64,000 nucleotides of DNA, taken from positions 1,637,485 through 1,701,484 of the forward strand of contig SSNP01000106.1 in the NCBI GenBank assembly GCA_006937955.1, written 5' to 3'. Source of the stretch: Pachypanchax playfairii. Taxonomy: Eukaryota; Chordata; Actinopteri; Cyprinodontiformes; Aplocheilidae. The notes under the pieces are model-generated. The model ran no database searches and had not been told where the DNA came from. It was given only the letters and a program-made list of their open reading frames with translations. Position numbers and translations under genes: made by a program. Below, in pieces: positions 20,110 through 30,411 of the stretch; the stretch's first letter is position 1, and each line of letters opens with the position of its first letter.

Positions 20110-21285
20110 TATAAAACCCTCTCGAAGACGCACTCGCCCCGTGAGAAGTTTGGTTCAAGCCGTTAGCATAGTTAGCCAATGTTAGCATTACAACTCTCAG
20201 AGATTGGACTCATCCTGTCTCCCTCCGCCTCAACAACAGCCCAGACGCAGCGGCTTCGGGCCACGCTGACTCAGCGCACCGAACCTGTGGTCTCAACGCA
20301 TACGTATATATAGATACTAGTTGTCATTGTGGAGTTTGTGAGAGGAAGACCGGCGGGCGGCGGGTGGTGGGCGGCGGCCATCTTACGACAGTGAAGCTCT
20401 CTAGCAGACTGGATTGAATAAAGGTAAGTGATCTGCACTGACATAAACACTCTTATCTTGCTGAAATCTGGACGGATTTTCAAACCGTTTGATGTTTGAC
20501 AAACGTTTTTATTTTAATGTGACTATAATTCTGGATAGTTTTACATGTTGAAATTGCAGATTTTCTTCTTGAAAAATGAGCAGCATGTTTGTGGATCACA
20601 GCTATTATAGCACGATTTATACAGCTACATGATTTAGAATCAGTTGGGTTTGTTCTAAACATCCTGTGTTATGATGCTGGACATTTCAGGCTTTATTAAT
20701 CAGTGAACGTGTCAGACTTTAGTGCAGCATGTAGATGTTCTCATCACTGCTGTTTCAAAACAAGAACTCTCGGGATCACCTGTAAGATATGATATTATTA
20801 TACTGAGGATAATTGTTAGTTTTTTAATGTACAGTACATGTCCTGAAAGTCCTGAAAGTGTTGATATTAATTGATATCTGTTACATTTTACGTGTTTTTA
20901 AGGTTTTCATAAACCAGAGAGATGAGGAGGACCTGGTCCTTAGAAGAGACAGTTCTGTACCTCTGACAGGACTCTGATCTGCAGTGAGGACTTCAGGACT
21001 TTGACAGGGCTGGACAGATAATTTGGTGTATAAGATTAAGTATCAATATATAAATGTCATTTGATTTGACACTTTAGTGTTTGTTCTTGCAAGTATTATA
21101 TAGTTTTTATTACAGCAAATTTAAGATTGTTCTCCGGGGGGCTCAAAACTTTATTTCTTTATCTTTATAAAAGGAAATCTTGTACCTATTTTGTTTTGCA
21201 AATGTCACTTTCATGTCCAAGATGTTTGAGACCATTAAGAGAATGTTTCATTGTTCTTTATTATAATGTGATGATGTCAAAATAA
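20110..21285 (+). ncRNA. Candidate two-exon noncoding transcript
   Basis: TATAAAA at 20110-20116 lies in a GC- and CpG-richer stretch. A strong donor AAG|GTAAGTG follows at 20423/20424, a possible acceptor (AACCAG) at 20917, and AATAAA at 21281-21286. No convincing ORF spans the joined exons. The arrangement suggests a Pol II promoter with a spliced noncoding RNA or the promoter end of an unknown element. Evidence is positional only. Confidence 0.35.
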
Positions 21286-21359
21286 ATATATTTATTTAAA
21301 GTATTTATTTGAATTTTTACATGTTAAAACTAAACACAAAATATTTTATTTGTAATATT

Positions 21360-21525
21360 CTTGAATAGAGCTGTTGCTTTGCAGCGAGAAGGTGGTTCTG
21401 GGATTCGAATCCAGGCTGGGACCTTTCTGCATGGAGTTTGCATGTTCTCCCTGTGCATGCGTGGGTTTTCTCCCACAGTCCAGAAACATGGAAGAGGTTA
21501 ATTGGTGACGCTAAATTGTCCCTAG

Positions 21526-21567
<42 letters not shown>

Positions 21568-21705
21568 AGTTGTTTTTGTGGCTCTGTGATGGACTGGCGA
21601 CCTGTCCAGGGTGTCCCCCGCCTCTCACCCAAAAACTGCTGGAGATCTGCACCCTGCGATCATGAACAGGAAAAAGCAGGTTTAGAAAATGGATGGATAT
21701 TCTTA
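21360..21705 (+). mobile_element. Fish dispersed SINE-like element
   Basis: Classic teleost repeat with GTTCTGGGATTCGAATCCAG (B-box-like), GCATGGAGTTTGCATGTTCT, GACTGGCGACCTGTCCAGGG and a GGATGGATA tail. A (TG)n run at 21529-21563 lies inside it and a (TA)n(CA)n run at 21727-21771 follows. Confidence 0.75.
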
Positions 21706-21727
21706 TATGTTAAATATAAATATTAAA

Positions 21728-21764
<37 letters not shown>

Positions 21765-22334
21765 AACACACCTGTTCTGGGTACGCTGCACCAGGAGGAG
21801 GCTTGTGAGAAGATCCAGAATGCGCTGGACGGAACTAGAACTAGAAGTCCCTCGGAATGCCTCGAGGTTCCGGCTGGCTGGAGCTGGCTGTTGTATCTGG
21901 GGAGGGCTGCTGCCACCCCGACCGATAAGCAGAGAATGGATCGGCTCGAATTGATACGGCTCAGGGTCGCTGGGCTCCATAAAGCCTCCCTCTACCTCCG
22001 ATGACGGCGGAGGAGAAAAAAACATCCACCTCAACAGATCAATCAGTCTCTAAACTGCCAACGTAACTTCGGCCCCTGTCCATATTTCAGTGTCAAATTA
22101 AGCTAGCTGTCCTCCTGCTCGCCCCCCTCCCACCCGCGTCCTCGTCCTCCTGTTCATCTTCTACACAGCGACGCCCCTCTGTTCATCAGGGCCCCTACCA
22201 CTTCTGGAGGATTTTTCAAATCTTGTTTGGGGAGGGACTAGGCTTTCTCATGGGGTGCAGTTACACTTTAAGTCCAATCTGATGGGTTGGGGGGGCTGAG
22301 AGATGTGAGCTTCTGGACCCCAAAAAGATCAATA

Positions 22335-22865
22335 GCGCTGCAGTAATCAGAGGGGCCAACAGCGGCGTGCTGCGGAAATTCATGGACGTGTATGAAAATG
22401 CGCACTACATCCACTGCAACGCACACCAGTTGAATCTCATCATGCAGCAAGCAACATCCTACATCCCGAGGATTGGCACATTTTTTTCTGACCTTGCTGG
22501 ATTTTCTGCCTTCTTCTCCAGATCACCAAAGCAAACTGCCGTTCTGGAACAGGTGGTGTCACACAGACTGCCTATAGCCTCTACAACACGCTGGAACTTC
22601 CACAGCCGTGCTGTAAACACAGTGTATGAGCACAGGGACAATCTGCTCAAGTGTTTTCGCACCATCAGAGAGTGAGGAAACTTTGATCCTCAAACTGTCA
22701 GAGAGGCTGGGGGCTTTGTGAGGATGCTGGAAGATTTTTTCTGAGACTGTTTCATAGCATCATGCCTCATGTAAACATGCTATTCAACCAGCAGAAAAGG
22801 AACATTGATCCTTTCTACATTAAAGCACTTCTGCAGGGCTTCAGAAACAACATACTCACCATCCA
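22335..22865 (+). pseudogene. hAT transposase fragment (ZMYM1-like)
   Basis: Encodes the catalytic-domain stretch AVIRGANSGVLRKFMDVYEN, then IHCNAHQLNLIMQQ and SHRLPIASTTRWNFHSRAVN. After TGA 22673-22675 the same protein continues as FDPQTVREAGGFVRMLEDF, and after another break as IMPHVNMLFNQQKRNIDPFY. These motifs belong to hAT transposases of the group that gave rise to ZMYM1-type host genes. Start, zinc finger and C-terminal dimerisation region are absent, and the frame is broken twice. No terminal repeats were found. Confidence 0.75.
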
Positions 22866-22982
22866 TTTTATCTTTCCAAGTCTGTGATAAACTTCTTGTG
22901 ATCATAATATTTCTCACCATATATATAATTTAGTATTTTAAAGGAATGTTCTGAGATTTAAATAATTTTCTACACGACTGAA

Positions 22983-24397
22983 TTAGTGCCTATCAACTCT
23001 CCTTGAGTTTGATTTAATGTCTTGTTTCATATTGTTATTTATGCAGGTCGAGTGTTCAGAACAATTTAATGTGTGCTGTGATAACGTCAATGATGACACA
23101 CATGACGGAATTACAACACGTATCTTCCTGCCGAGAAAGCACCAGCTTACAAAACATCTGTAGGCTAAATACCTGTAATGACTCAGAAGAATGAACATTA
23201 ATAGTACACATGTTTTATGATGTCTGTCCTCACATTTCTCAAGTTTTGATTCAGTAAATCATGCAGTACTGTATTTGTATATTCAGTGACGATGTTCAAT
23301 AAATGTTTATTGCCTCTGTAAAATGTTTCATACAAATGTATGCGTAACAAACAGTATTATAAGGAAATACTATATATTTTTATAATATATACTATTATAT
23401 AGGAAATATTGGCATTATCTGTGACTGGTTATATTTATATAATAAATACTATTATATAGGAAATATCGGCATTGGCTGTGACTGGTTATATTTACTTTAT
23501 TGTTTCATCTGAGCAGTAAATGTAAGTAGGTTATTACAGATAAAACTCACTGCTGTATTCCACATAGTCGTAAAGGCCCATAGTCAGCCCTGTAAATGTT
23601 ACACACATTCTGCAGTAAAAACACATGTAGGCAGACGGGTTCTAAACCAGGATGGGCTATCATACATGGTGGCCTTTCATCTAGCTGCTGCAGCCATCTT
23701 GTATTTGTAGAAGGTAAGTAAGTGTATGCAGTTGCATCTTGTCTGAAATCAAATTTTGCAATAATTAATGTAGGAGAGATCATGTTACCTGTGGTACTTC
23801 CTGGCAACACAAGTTCTCAGGCTCTGACGGCATTGTTGCACAGTTTCCACAAGTGCACCTAAATGGAGACATACAAAAGGAGTCTTGCATGTATAAAGCT
23901 AAAGAAATAATAAACGTGTTTTTTTTTAACCAATAATAGCACCCACATTTCACATTTGGAACAGTGTGCTCTAGCTAGCTCGCTGGTAGTATTTTCTCAG
24001 CCTGAGATAACTTAGGTGAATGGTTATTAACATTAGTGCTAGACTAGACTTTATCAAATTCCCTTTGCGAACACCTCAATGACAATTTGGTACCTTGAAA
24101 CTTATAAGACATAACGTGTTGTGAACAAGAAGCACAATAAGCTATAGTACAATATACTTTATTGTGTGATGACCTGACGCTAACGTTAGCTATCTAAAAC
24201 GTTAGTTACACCTGCCTACCTACCTTTTACAGGCTAGATACTGACTAACATCTAAGTTCCAAAAAAATTATACAAAGTCATTTTTTCAATAACCAGGCAT
24301 CTTGCTGAATTCTCAGAGTCTCAGGTTGTTCTGGAGACTCCCTTCCTTCAGGATCAGCTTTTGGTTCAAACATATATGGTTGAATTACTGCAGCCAT
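22983..24397 (-). CDS. P2X7-ballast-like protein, four-exon gene
   Basis: Spliced minus-strand gene, about 166 residues. Exon 1: 24397-24294 (MAAVIQPYMFEPKADPEG...). Exon 2: 23858-23789 (CTCGNCATMPSEPENLCC). Exon 3: 23687-23551 (CMIAHPGLEPVCLHVFLL). Exon 4: 23172-22983 (YLAYRCFVSWCFLGRKIR then VVIPSC). All introns are GT-AG and each junction keeps phase: split codons at exons 1/2 and 3/4, whole codons at 2/3. The total is 501 nt with one stop. The motif set is the zinc-binding cytoplasmic ballast domain of the P2X7 receptor, here without any channel or membrane segment, as in stand-alone relatives in fish. Intron 3 holds a 57-bp tandem duplication. The ATG lies 391 bp from that of the Harbinger transposase (24789, plus), head to head. 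Function unknown; exon 3 acceptor is the least certain boundary. Confidence 0.75.
23391..23504. repeat. 57-bp tandem duplication in intron
   Basis: Two copies (23391-23447 and 23448-23504) of a unit beginning ACTATTATATAGGAAATAT. They differ at a few bases and lie in intron 3 of the ballast-like gene. Confidence 0.75.
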
Positions 24398-24921
24398 GTC
24401 CGTAACTTTCCACGTAGCGGTAACAGTCAATGAGTGGAGCAAGAGCAGAGATTCTAGAAGCTTTGAGTGTGGCCAAATTAACATGAGCTCTTGAAAATAT
24501 ATGTATGAGCAACAGAAACAGCACAGTCTGAAAGGGGCTGAAACAGAAGTTGTTTTCAGACAGACGTTCGGGAGTATTTGCGGCCAATTCGATTGGGTCT
24601 TTCAATAGAGTTGTATTTTCAAACACTCCATTGTTTTCAGCATCATTGCCTTTAGGTTGCTTTCAAACAGCAAGGAAATGACCCGGAGGCTCTACGGGGT
24701 TGGGGTAGACGGTGGACGTGATGGTGGTGGATATGACGTAAACTTTGTGCGGCGGACGTAAATATCATTTCCCCAAACAAAGGCAAAAATGGTGGATGAA
24801 ATAACAGAACTACTCGGAGTGTTTGTGATGTGTGCAATTCAGTGCACACGGAGACCATTAAGAGGCATCGAAGAGGGAGCTGCAAGGACCATTGAAGGGA
24901 GACAAAAGAAGAATCAAATGG

Positions 24922-25802
24922 TAATTTCTTCTGGAAATATTTTCTAAATACTTTTCTTCTGATTTGGGTGCTGTGCTGATCGAGTTTTTTGCTGGATTTG
25001 TCACTTTTTTGCCACATGTTATGATGCGTAACCATGGCAACAAGAGACTTGTTTACAGTAAGAGCAGCTAACTGACATTTCTAAGGCTGAAATAATCCTC
25101 AAATTGAAAGTCTGGATCCCTGATGAGCTCAAAGAAGAAGACATGGATGCAGAGCAGGAGCAGAGTGAAGAGAGAGAAAGAGGAAGTTTAAACCTTCACT
25201 CCCATCAGTCATATTGACAAATGTGACAAATCTCTTTGCTAACAAAATGGATCAACTTGAAACTCTGTTGAAATGCAGCATCATGTGTTTCACTGAGACA
25301 TGGCTAAAGGGACATATCCTGGACTCCAGTGTGTCTCTGTCTGGCTTTCAAACAATACGGACAGACAGAGATTTGAAGAGGAGCGAAAAAAGAAGAGGAG
25401 TTTGTCAGCTGCTCACATCTGCAGTCACCTGTTGGGGAAGCAGCATCAGAGTATGTGACACGAGGAGGCTGAACAGATTGATAAGGAGGGCTGGTTCTGT
25501 CATGGAGACTGAACTGGAGTCTCTTGAATTGTCCAAAGGAGGATGAAGAACATGATGGAAAACCCTCATCATCCTCTTCAGAACACAGTAACTCAACAAC
25601 AGAGTGTCTTCAGTCAGAAGATTCTTCATAATCCGCTGCAGCACAGACCGCTACAGGAGATCCTTCCAGTCCACACCTAGAACCCTCTACAGGAGATCCT
25701 TCCTGTCCACACCTAGAACTCTCTTTGGCTCCCTGAAGAATAACTGAGCTACAACAACACTTGAATTTCCCTTCGGGGATTAATAAAGTATTTTTGATTT
25801 GA
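24922..25802 (+). mobile_element. Internally deleted LINE derivative, copy 1
   Basis: The same sequence as 39516-40395. A 5'UTR-like leader (from TTTCTTCTGGAAATATTTTC) is followed by an endonuclease start (CFTETWLKGHILDSSVSLSG) joined directly to the C-terminal end of the RT ORF (CWGSSIRVCDTRRLNRLI). The 3' end GGGATTAATAAAGTATTTTT has a TTTGA-type tail. All of the endonuclease core and RT are missing, so it must have used another element's enzymes. This copy carries a short tandem duplication of CTACAGGAGATCCTTCC near 25652-25705. It sits in the first coding exon of the Harbinger transposase. Confidence 0.75.
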
Positions 25803-25805
25803 TTG

Positions 25806-26101
25806 TAAATGGTAAATGTCCTGTATTTGTATAGCGCTTTTCTAGTCATTCAGACCACTCAAAGCGCTTTCACACTACAAGGTTTTGCATTCACCCATTC
25901 ACACAACCCGATATAACCCGATACATAAACCGTGGGAGAGGGTAGGGGCTAACATTCACACAACCCGATACGCAGATCGGGGGGCAACATGGGGTTCAGT
26001 GTTCAGTGCCCAAGGACACTTCGACATGTGGCGGTGGATCGATCCACCAACCTTCAAGTTGGAGGATGACTGCTCTAACTACTGAGCCACAGCCGCCCCA
26101 T
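25806..26101 (-). mobile_element. SINE family 1, near full length
   Basis: Minus strand: head GGGGCGGCTGTGGCTCAGTA and B-box-like GGTTGGTGGATCGATCC at the right end, tail ACAGGACATTTACCATTTAC at the left end. It abuts the tail of the LINE derivative, so it probably inserted in or beside that tail. Confidence 0.8.
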
Positions 26102-26144
26102 CAAGCAGCCCGTCGCACGGCAATGCCACATTACCGGTTGAAGA

Positions 26145-26323
26145 AAGCCACCATGTTTGCACGCAAGCTACAAGAGCAAGCTAGTCGGCGCATATGGAGA
26201 CTTTTGAGACCAAGTAGCGAACTTTTCCGGTCTGACGTTTTACTGAACTTTACAGATGAGGAGTGGTCTCCATATGCGCCGACTAGCTTGCTCTTGTAGC
26301 TTGCGTGCAAACATGGTGGCTTT
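26145..26323. repeat. Palindrome with 57-bp arms
   Basis: The left arm 26145-26201 and right arm 26267-26323 are perfect reverse complements, each running from AAAGCCACCATGTTTGC to CGGCGCATATGGAGA in opposite directions. The 65-bp spacer is transposase coding sequence. The left arm is in frame with the transposase, so the right arm is the inverted duplicate. Confidence 0.9.
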
Positions 26324-26438
26324 TGGACGTCACGTATCACTTTCAACTACGTGTTAAGTTTGGTTAAGCCAGCTCTGACACGGAAAAACACAAACTGGCG
26401 AAGACCGTATGAGCCCTCCCGCAGACTAGCCATTGCTA

Positions 26439-28040
26439 CAGTGGGGCAAAAAAGTATTTAGTCAGCCACCAATTGTGTAAGTTCTCCCACTTAAAAAGAT
26501 CAGAGAGGCCTGTAATTTTCATCATAGGCATACCTCAACTATGAGAGACAAAATGAGGAAAAAAAATCCAGAAAATCACATTGTCTGATTTTTAAAGAAT
26601 TTATTTGCAAATTATGGTGGAAAATAAGTATTTGGTCAATAACAAAAGTTAATCTCAATACTTTGTTATATAGCCTTTGTTGGCAATGACAGAGGTCAAA
26701 TGTTTTCTGTAAGTCTTCACAAGGTTTTCACACACTGTTGCTGGTATTTTGGCCCATTCCTCCATGCAGATCTCCTCTAGAGCAGTGATGTTTTGGGGCT
26801 GACGCTGGGCAACACGGACTTTCAACTGCCTCCAGAGATTTTCTATGGGGTTGAGATCTGGAGACTGGCTAGGCCACTCCAGGACCTTGAAATGCTTCTT
26901 ACGAAGCCACTCCTTCGTTGCCCGGGCGGTGTGTTTGGGATCATTGTCATGCTGAAAGACCCAGCCACGTCTCATTTTCAATGCCCTTGCTGATGGAAGG
27001 AGGTTTTCACTCAAAATCTTACGATACATGGCCCCATTCATTCTTTCCTTTACACGGATCAGTCGTCCTTGTCCCCTTGCAGAAAAACAGCCCCAAAGCA
27101 TGATGTTTCCACCCCCATGTTTTACAGTAGGTATGGTGTTCTTTGGATCCAACTCAGCATTCTTTCCCCTCCAAACACGACAAGTTGAGTTTCTACCAAA
27201 AAGTTCTATTTTGGTTTCATCTGACCATATGATGTTCTCCCAATCCTCTTCTGGATCATCCAAATGCTCTCTAGCAAACCGCAGACGGGCCTGAACGTGT
27301 CCTGGCTTCAGCAGGGGGACACGTCTGGCACTGCAGGATTTGAGTCCCTGGCGGCGTAGTGTGTTACTGATGGTAGCCTTTGTTACTTTGGTCCCAGCTC
27401 TCTGCAGGTCATTCAATAGGTCCCTCCGTGTGGTTCTGGGATTTTTGCTCACCGTTCTTGTGATCATTTTGACCCCACGGGGTGAGATCTTGTGTGGAGC
27501 CCCAGATCGAGGGAGATTATCAGTGGTCTTGTATGTCTTCCATTTTCTAATAATTGCTCCCACAGTTGATTTCTTCACACCAAGCTGCTTACCTATTGCA
27601 GATTCAGTCTTCCCAGCCTGGTGAAGGTCTACAATTTTGTTTCTGGTGTCCTTTGACAGCTCTTTGGTCTTGGCCATAGTGGAGTTTGGAGCGTGACTGT
27701 TTGAGGTTGTGGACAGGTGTCTTTTATACTGATAACGAGTTCACACAGGTGCCATTAATACAGGTAACGAGTGGAGGACCGAGGAGCCTCTTAAAGAAGT
27801 TACAGGTCTGTGAAAGCCAGAAATCTTACTTGTTTGTAGGTGACCAAATACTTATTTTCCATCATAATTTGCAAATAAATTCTTTAAAAATCAGACAATG
27901 TGATTTTCTGGATTTTTTTTCCTCATTTTGTCTCTCATAGTTGAGGTATACCTATGATGAAAATTACAGGCCTCTCTGATCTTTTTAAGTGGGAGAACCT
28001 ACACAGTTGGTGGCTGACTAAATACTTTTTTGCCCCACTG
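26439..28040 (-). mobile_element. Complete Tc1/mariner transposon
   Basis: 1602 bp, ends CAGTGGGGCAAAAAAGTATT on both sides, flanked by TA at 26437-26438 and 28041-28042. The inverted repeats extend about 200 bp with few differences (for example around CTCTCATAGTTGAGGTATAC). It holds one intact transposase. It interrupts the Harbinger transposase between RRLAIA and IWWYTRP, where the host frame resumes after removing one TA, so it inserted after the Harbinger. Confidence 0.96.
26655..27677 (-). CDS. Tc1/mariner transposase, intact
   Basis: 340 residues, [19 protein letters not shown] to NKGYITKY, no stop or frameshift, normal family length. N-terminal paired-type helix-turn-helix DNA-binding domain (residues about 1-115: [20 protein letters not shown] and the second half [20 protein letters not shown]), then the DD34E catalytic core: [25 protein letters not shown] and [15 protein letters not shown]. 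It would act in the nucleus, bind the terminal repeats and cut and paste the element at TA. Single exon, as in all Tc1. Intactness and well-kept ends mark one of the youngest insertions here; activity is not demonstrated. Confidence 0.95.
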   Translation of the reverse strand: MAKTKELSKDTRNKIVDLHQAGKTESAIGKQLGVKKSTVGAIIRKWKTYKTTDNLPRSGAPHKISPRGVKMITRTVSKNPRTTRRDLLNDLQRAGTKVTKATISNTLRRQGLKSCSARRVPLLKPGHVQARLRFAREHLDDPEEDWENIIWSDETKIELFGRNSTCRVWRGKNAELDPKNTIPTVKHGGGNIMLWGCFSARGQGRLIRVKERMNGAMYRKILSENLLPSARALKMRRGWVFQHDNDPKHTARATKEWLRKKHFKVLEWPSQSPDLNPIENLWRQLKVRVAQRQPQNITALEEICMEEWAKIPATVCENLVKTYRKHLTSVIANKGYITKY

Positions 28041-29649
28041 TATCTGGTGGTATACTAGACCGAGCGAGTACAGTAGCACATGCTGTCTGTTTGGTGTAGG
28101 TTTGTCCACCATTAGTGTCTTTTTGAGGGAAGTGACATGCACTCTGAAAGAGCGTCTGCTGAAGCATTTTATTTGACTTCCAAAGTTAGACCAGCTGCAG
28201 ATGACACTGGATGGATTTGTTGCACATTATCCAATGTGTGCCGGTGCCATCGATGGAAGCCACATTCCAATTATTGCTCCAAAGGATGATCCAGCATCTT
28301 ATTACAACAGAAAAGGATGGCATTCTATCGTGCTACAGGCTGTTGTCGACCACAATTTCTGGTAAGAGCGCTTCAATAAGTGTTTAAATTGTTGTTGAAA
28401 CAGTACGAAATAACTTACTTCACCTTTTGTAAACAACCTCTTCCCAGGACACAAACTCAAAATATGATGTTATTTTAAGTTTTTTGGTACTGCTTTACAA
28501 GCTGAAACAGTTATGGCTTGATTAACACACTCTTGTTTTAGACTGTCATGTTGCACGACTAATGAAGTCCTTTGTGTAGCTTCACAGATGTATATGTGGG
28601 TTGGCCTGGACGAACACATGATGCCAGAGTTCTTCCCCATTTTCAACACAGCTAAACAGCAAGATGGCTATCTGTTCCCCTGTGAGATACACATAAACAA
28701 AGAGCCTACATGTACATTATTTATGGGTGTATATAAATATATTCACACATGTGCATATTCCTGTGTCTATGTACATTTATTTGCAATTACATATGTGTTG
28801 GAAGTTGGAGTTGTGAATTCTTCTTTTTTCCCTTTTGTCATATTCACCGTAAATGCATTTGACCTGATCTGTATTTTCTGTCATTCCAGAAATCAAGAGA
28901 TGTTAATGGTGTGGAGGTTCCTGTTCATCTGATCGATGATGCAGCTTACCCACTCAAAAGGTGGTTGATGAAGGGGTTCACACAACACCATCGCCTGACT
29001 CCTGAACAGAGCAACTTTAACTACCGCCTAAGCTCAGCTTGAATGGTGGTTGAGAACACTTTTGGGTTGCTAAAGGGGCGCTGGAGGTGTTTGGCCAAGC
29101 GGTGTGATGTGGATGTCACACTAATGCCAGACATTGTTATAGCCTGTTGTATTCTTCACAACATCTGTGAGATCAACAGAGACAACTACCTCCCTGACTG
29201 GAACACTGGCTCTGATCACCTAAATCAACCTGATCCTGAGCAAATTTATGCACCTCCAGTTGGAAGGGCACAGCAAATCCGAGAGGCCATTCTGTAAAGG
29301 CCCTATTTTGGAGCTTTTTACCTTGCTTACATGCTATTACCTCATTAAAAATCTATTAAGTGACTTTTGGGTTAACAGTAATTTCTCAGTTATCCTCCTG
29401 CATCCTGTGCTTTATGCAGTTTTACTGCATGTATGTGACCAATTCAAATGAAATGCATGCATTAGATCCATGTGACCCATGATAAGTAAAGAACTAATAA
29501 TGTAAGGGTCAATGATTTTACAGAAATGAGCAGAGAAAAACAAAATCTTAAACTTTTGATACTTTCTCAGAAATGTAGGATTTGTAAAAAACAACCAATT
29601 GTGTGAACATGGATCTGAGGATTGATCTGAGGCAACCTGTACATGGCGC

Positions 29650-30411
29650 AACAGTGTTGTGAGATCTTCCAGAGCAGAAACTTCCTACTCCCTCAATGCC
29701 ATCGATTCTTCATGGACACGCTCCTCAAAAGCTCTCTGCTGCTCAAATCTTTCCTGCTCCCGCTGTTAAAACCTGTCGTCCAGATCTGCGTACATGTCAT
29801 GCCATTCTTTTTGGGAGAGGGAAGATTGTCTTTTTCTACATTTTGCCTGTGGTGTGCTGCATGATGGCAACATTGGCATGCTACAAGATGGCGGCGTTGG
29901 CGTGCTGCAAGATGGACCTAGCAAAAAAAAAAAAAAAACATTAGTCACAAACCCCACTGCTGGTCATTGTCAAGTCAAGCAACATATGGTGACGTGATTT
30001 CTACCTGGTATGACACAGGAGTCCTCAGTTGTGCTGGCTTCTGAGTTCTCGTCAGGAAGGATCGCTGGAAGCATGGACGTGTCATCGAGGCTGCTACACA
30101 CCAATGAAGGGTTGGTTGTTTTCTGTTTCCCCCCATATCGCGTCCCACAACTCCAGGTAGCACCAGTCTCTGCTGTTTCCACTTTTGTTGTTGTGGTCCC
30201 TCACCTCGTGGTACTGGCGCTTTAGTGTTTTTGGCTTAGAAATAATTTGTGGTTTTGTTAGTGGCAATCCGAGCTCTCGCATCCATAATATGATGCAGTC
30301 GTATGTGACGGAATCGTGTGCAGTTCCTTGCATACATTTCCTTATTTGCGCCTCTGCCCTCAACGTGAGGAGTTCGCGGATCTCAGAGTCCTTCCAATAG
30401 CTGTTAGCCAT
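29650..30411 (-). pseudogene. Harbinger Myb-like second protein, broken
   Basis: Exon 1 (30411 to about 30002) starts MANSYWKDSEIRELLTLRAE and has the Myb/SANT-like trihelix YDCIILWMRELGLPLTKPQI, KTLKRQYHEVRDHNNKSG and WCYLELWDAIWG. A frameshift near 30115 precedes an acidic stretch (LPDENSEASTTEDSC). After an intron with acceptor TTTTGCTAG, exon 2 (from 29923) reads a PSCSTP-type repeat and KEWHDMYADLDDRF. In-frame stops follow near 29783 and 29689. In Harbinger the Myb-like protein helps bring the transposase to the nucleus and to its ends. Damage matches the transposase: a dead element. Confidence 0.75.

Larger units (their letters stand above)
24789..29297 (+). pseudogene. Harbinger transposase (HARBI1-like), broken
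   Basis: DDE transposase assembled from fragments. 24789-24921: MVDEITELLGVFVMCAI. 26107-26266: MFARKLQEQASRRIWRLL and VLLNFTDEEW. 26325-26437: ITFNYVLSLVKPALTRKNTN then RRLAIA. After the Tc1, 28043-28361: FGVGLSTISVF, then GAIDGSHIPI with the first catalytic Asp, to donor TTCTG|GTAAGA. 28580 on: FTDVYVGWPGRTHDARVL with the second Asp. 28891-29297: VPVHLIDDAAYPLKRWLM, then VENTFGLLKGRWR with the catalytic Glu. Breaks: TGA 28174-28176, frameshift near 28628, TGA 29040-29042, plus the insertions. Introns are GT-AG as in active relatives. Confidence 0.85.
24789..30411 (+). mobile_element. Harbinger transposon, heavily interrupted
   Basis: Two-gene PIF/Harbinger element: transposase on plus (24789-29297) and Myb-like protein on minus (29650-30411), converging. 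Into it have gone an internally deleted LINE (24922-25802), a SINE (25806-26101), an inverted duplication (26145-26323) and a complete Tc1/mariner (26439-28040). Coordinates given are the outer start codons. Terminal repeats and the 3-bp target duplication were not located. Confidence 0.8.

Noticed and set aside
21383..21410. tRNA-like box with GATTCGAATCC
   Set aside because: Part of a dispersed SINE, with no cloverleaf that I can complete.
21723..22034. Minus-strand frame of 103 codons beginning MRWMFF and containing EPYQFEPIHS
   Set aside because: The PYxFEP string recalls exon 1 of the ballast gene, but the rest does not match and the frame runs into a (TA)n repeat. Too little to call.
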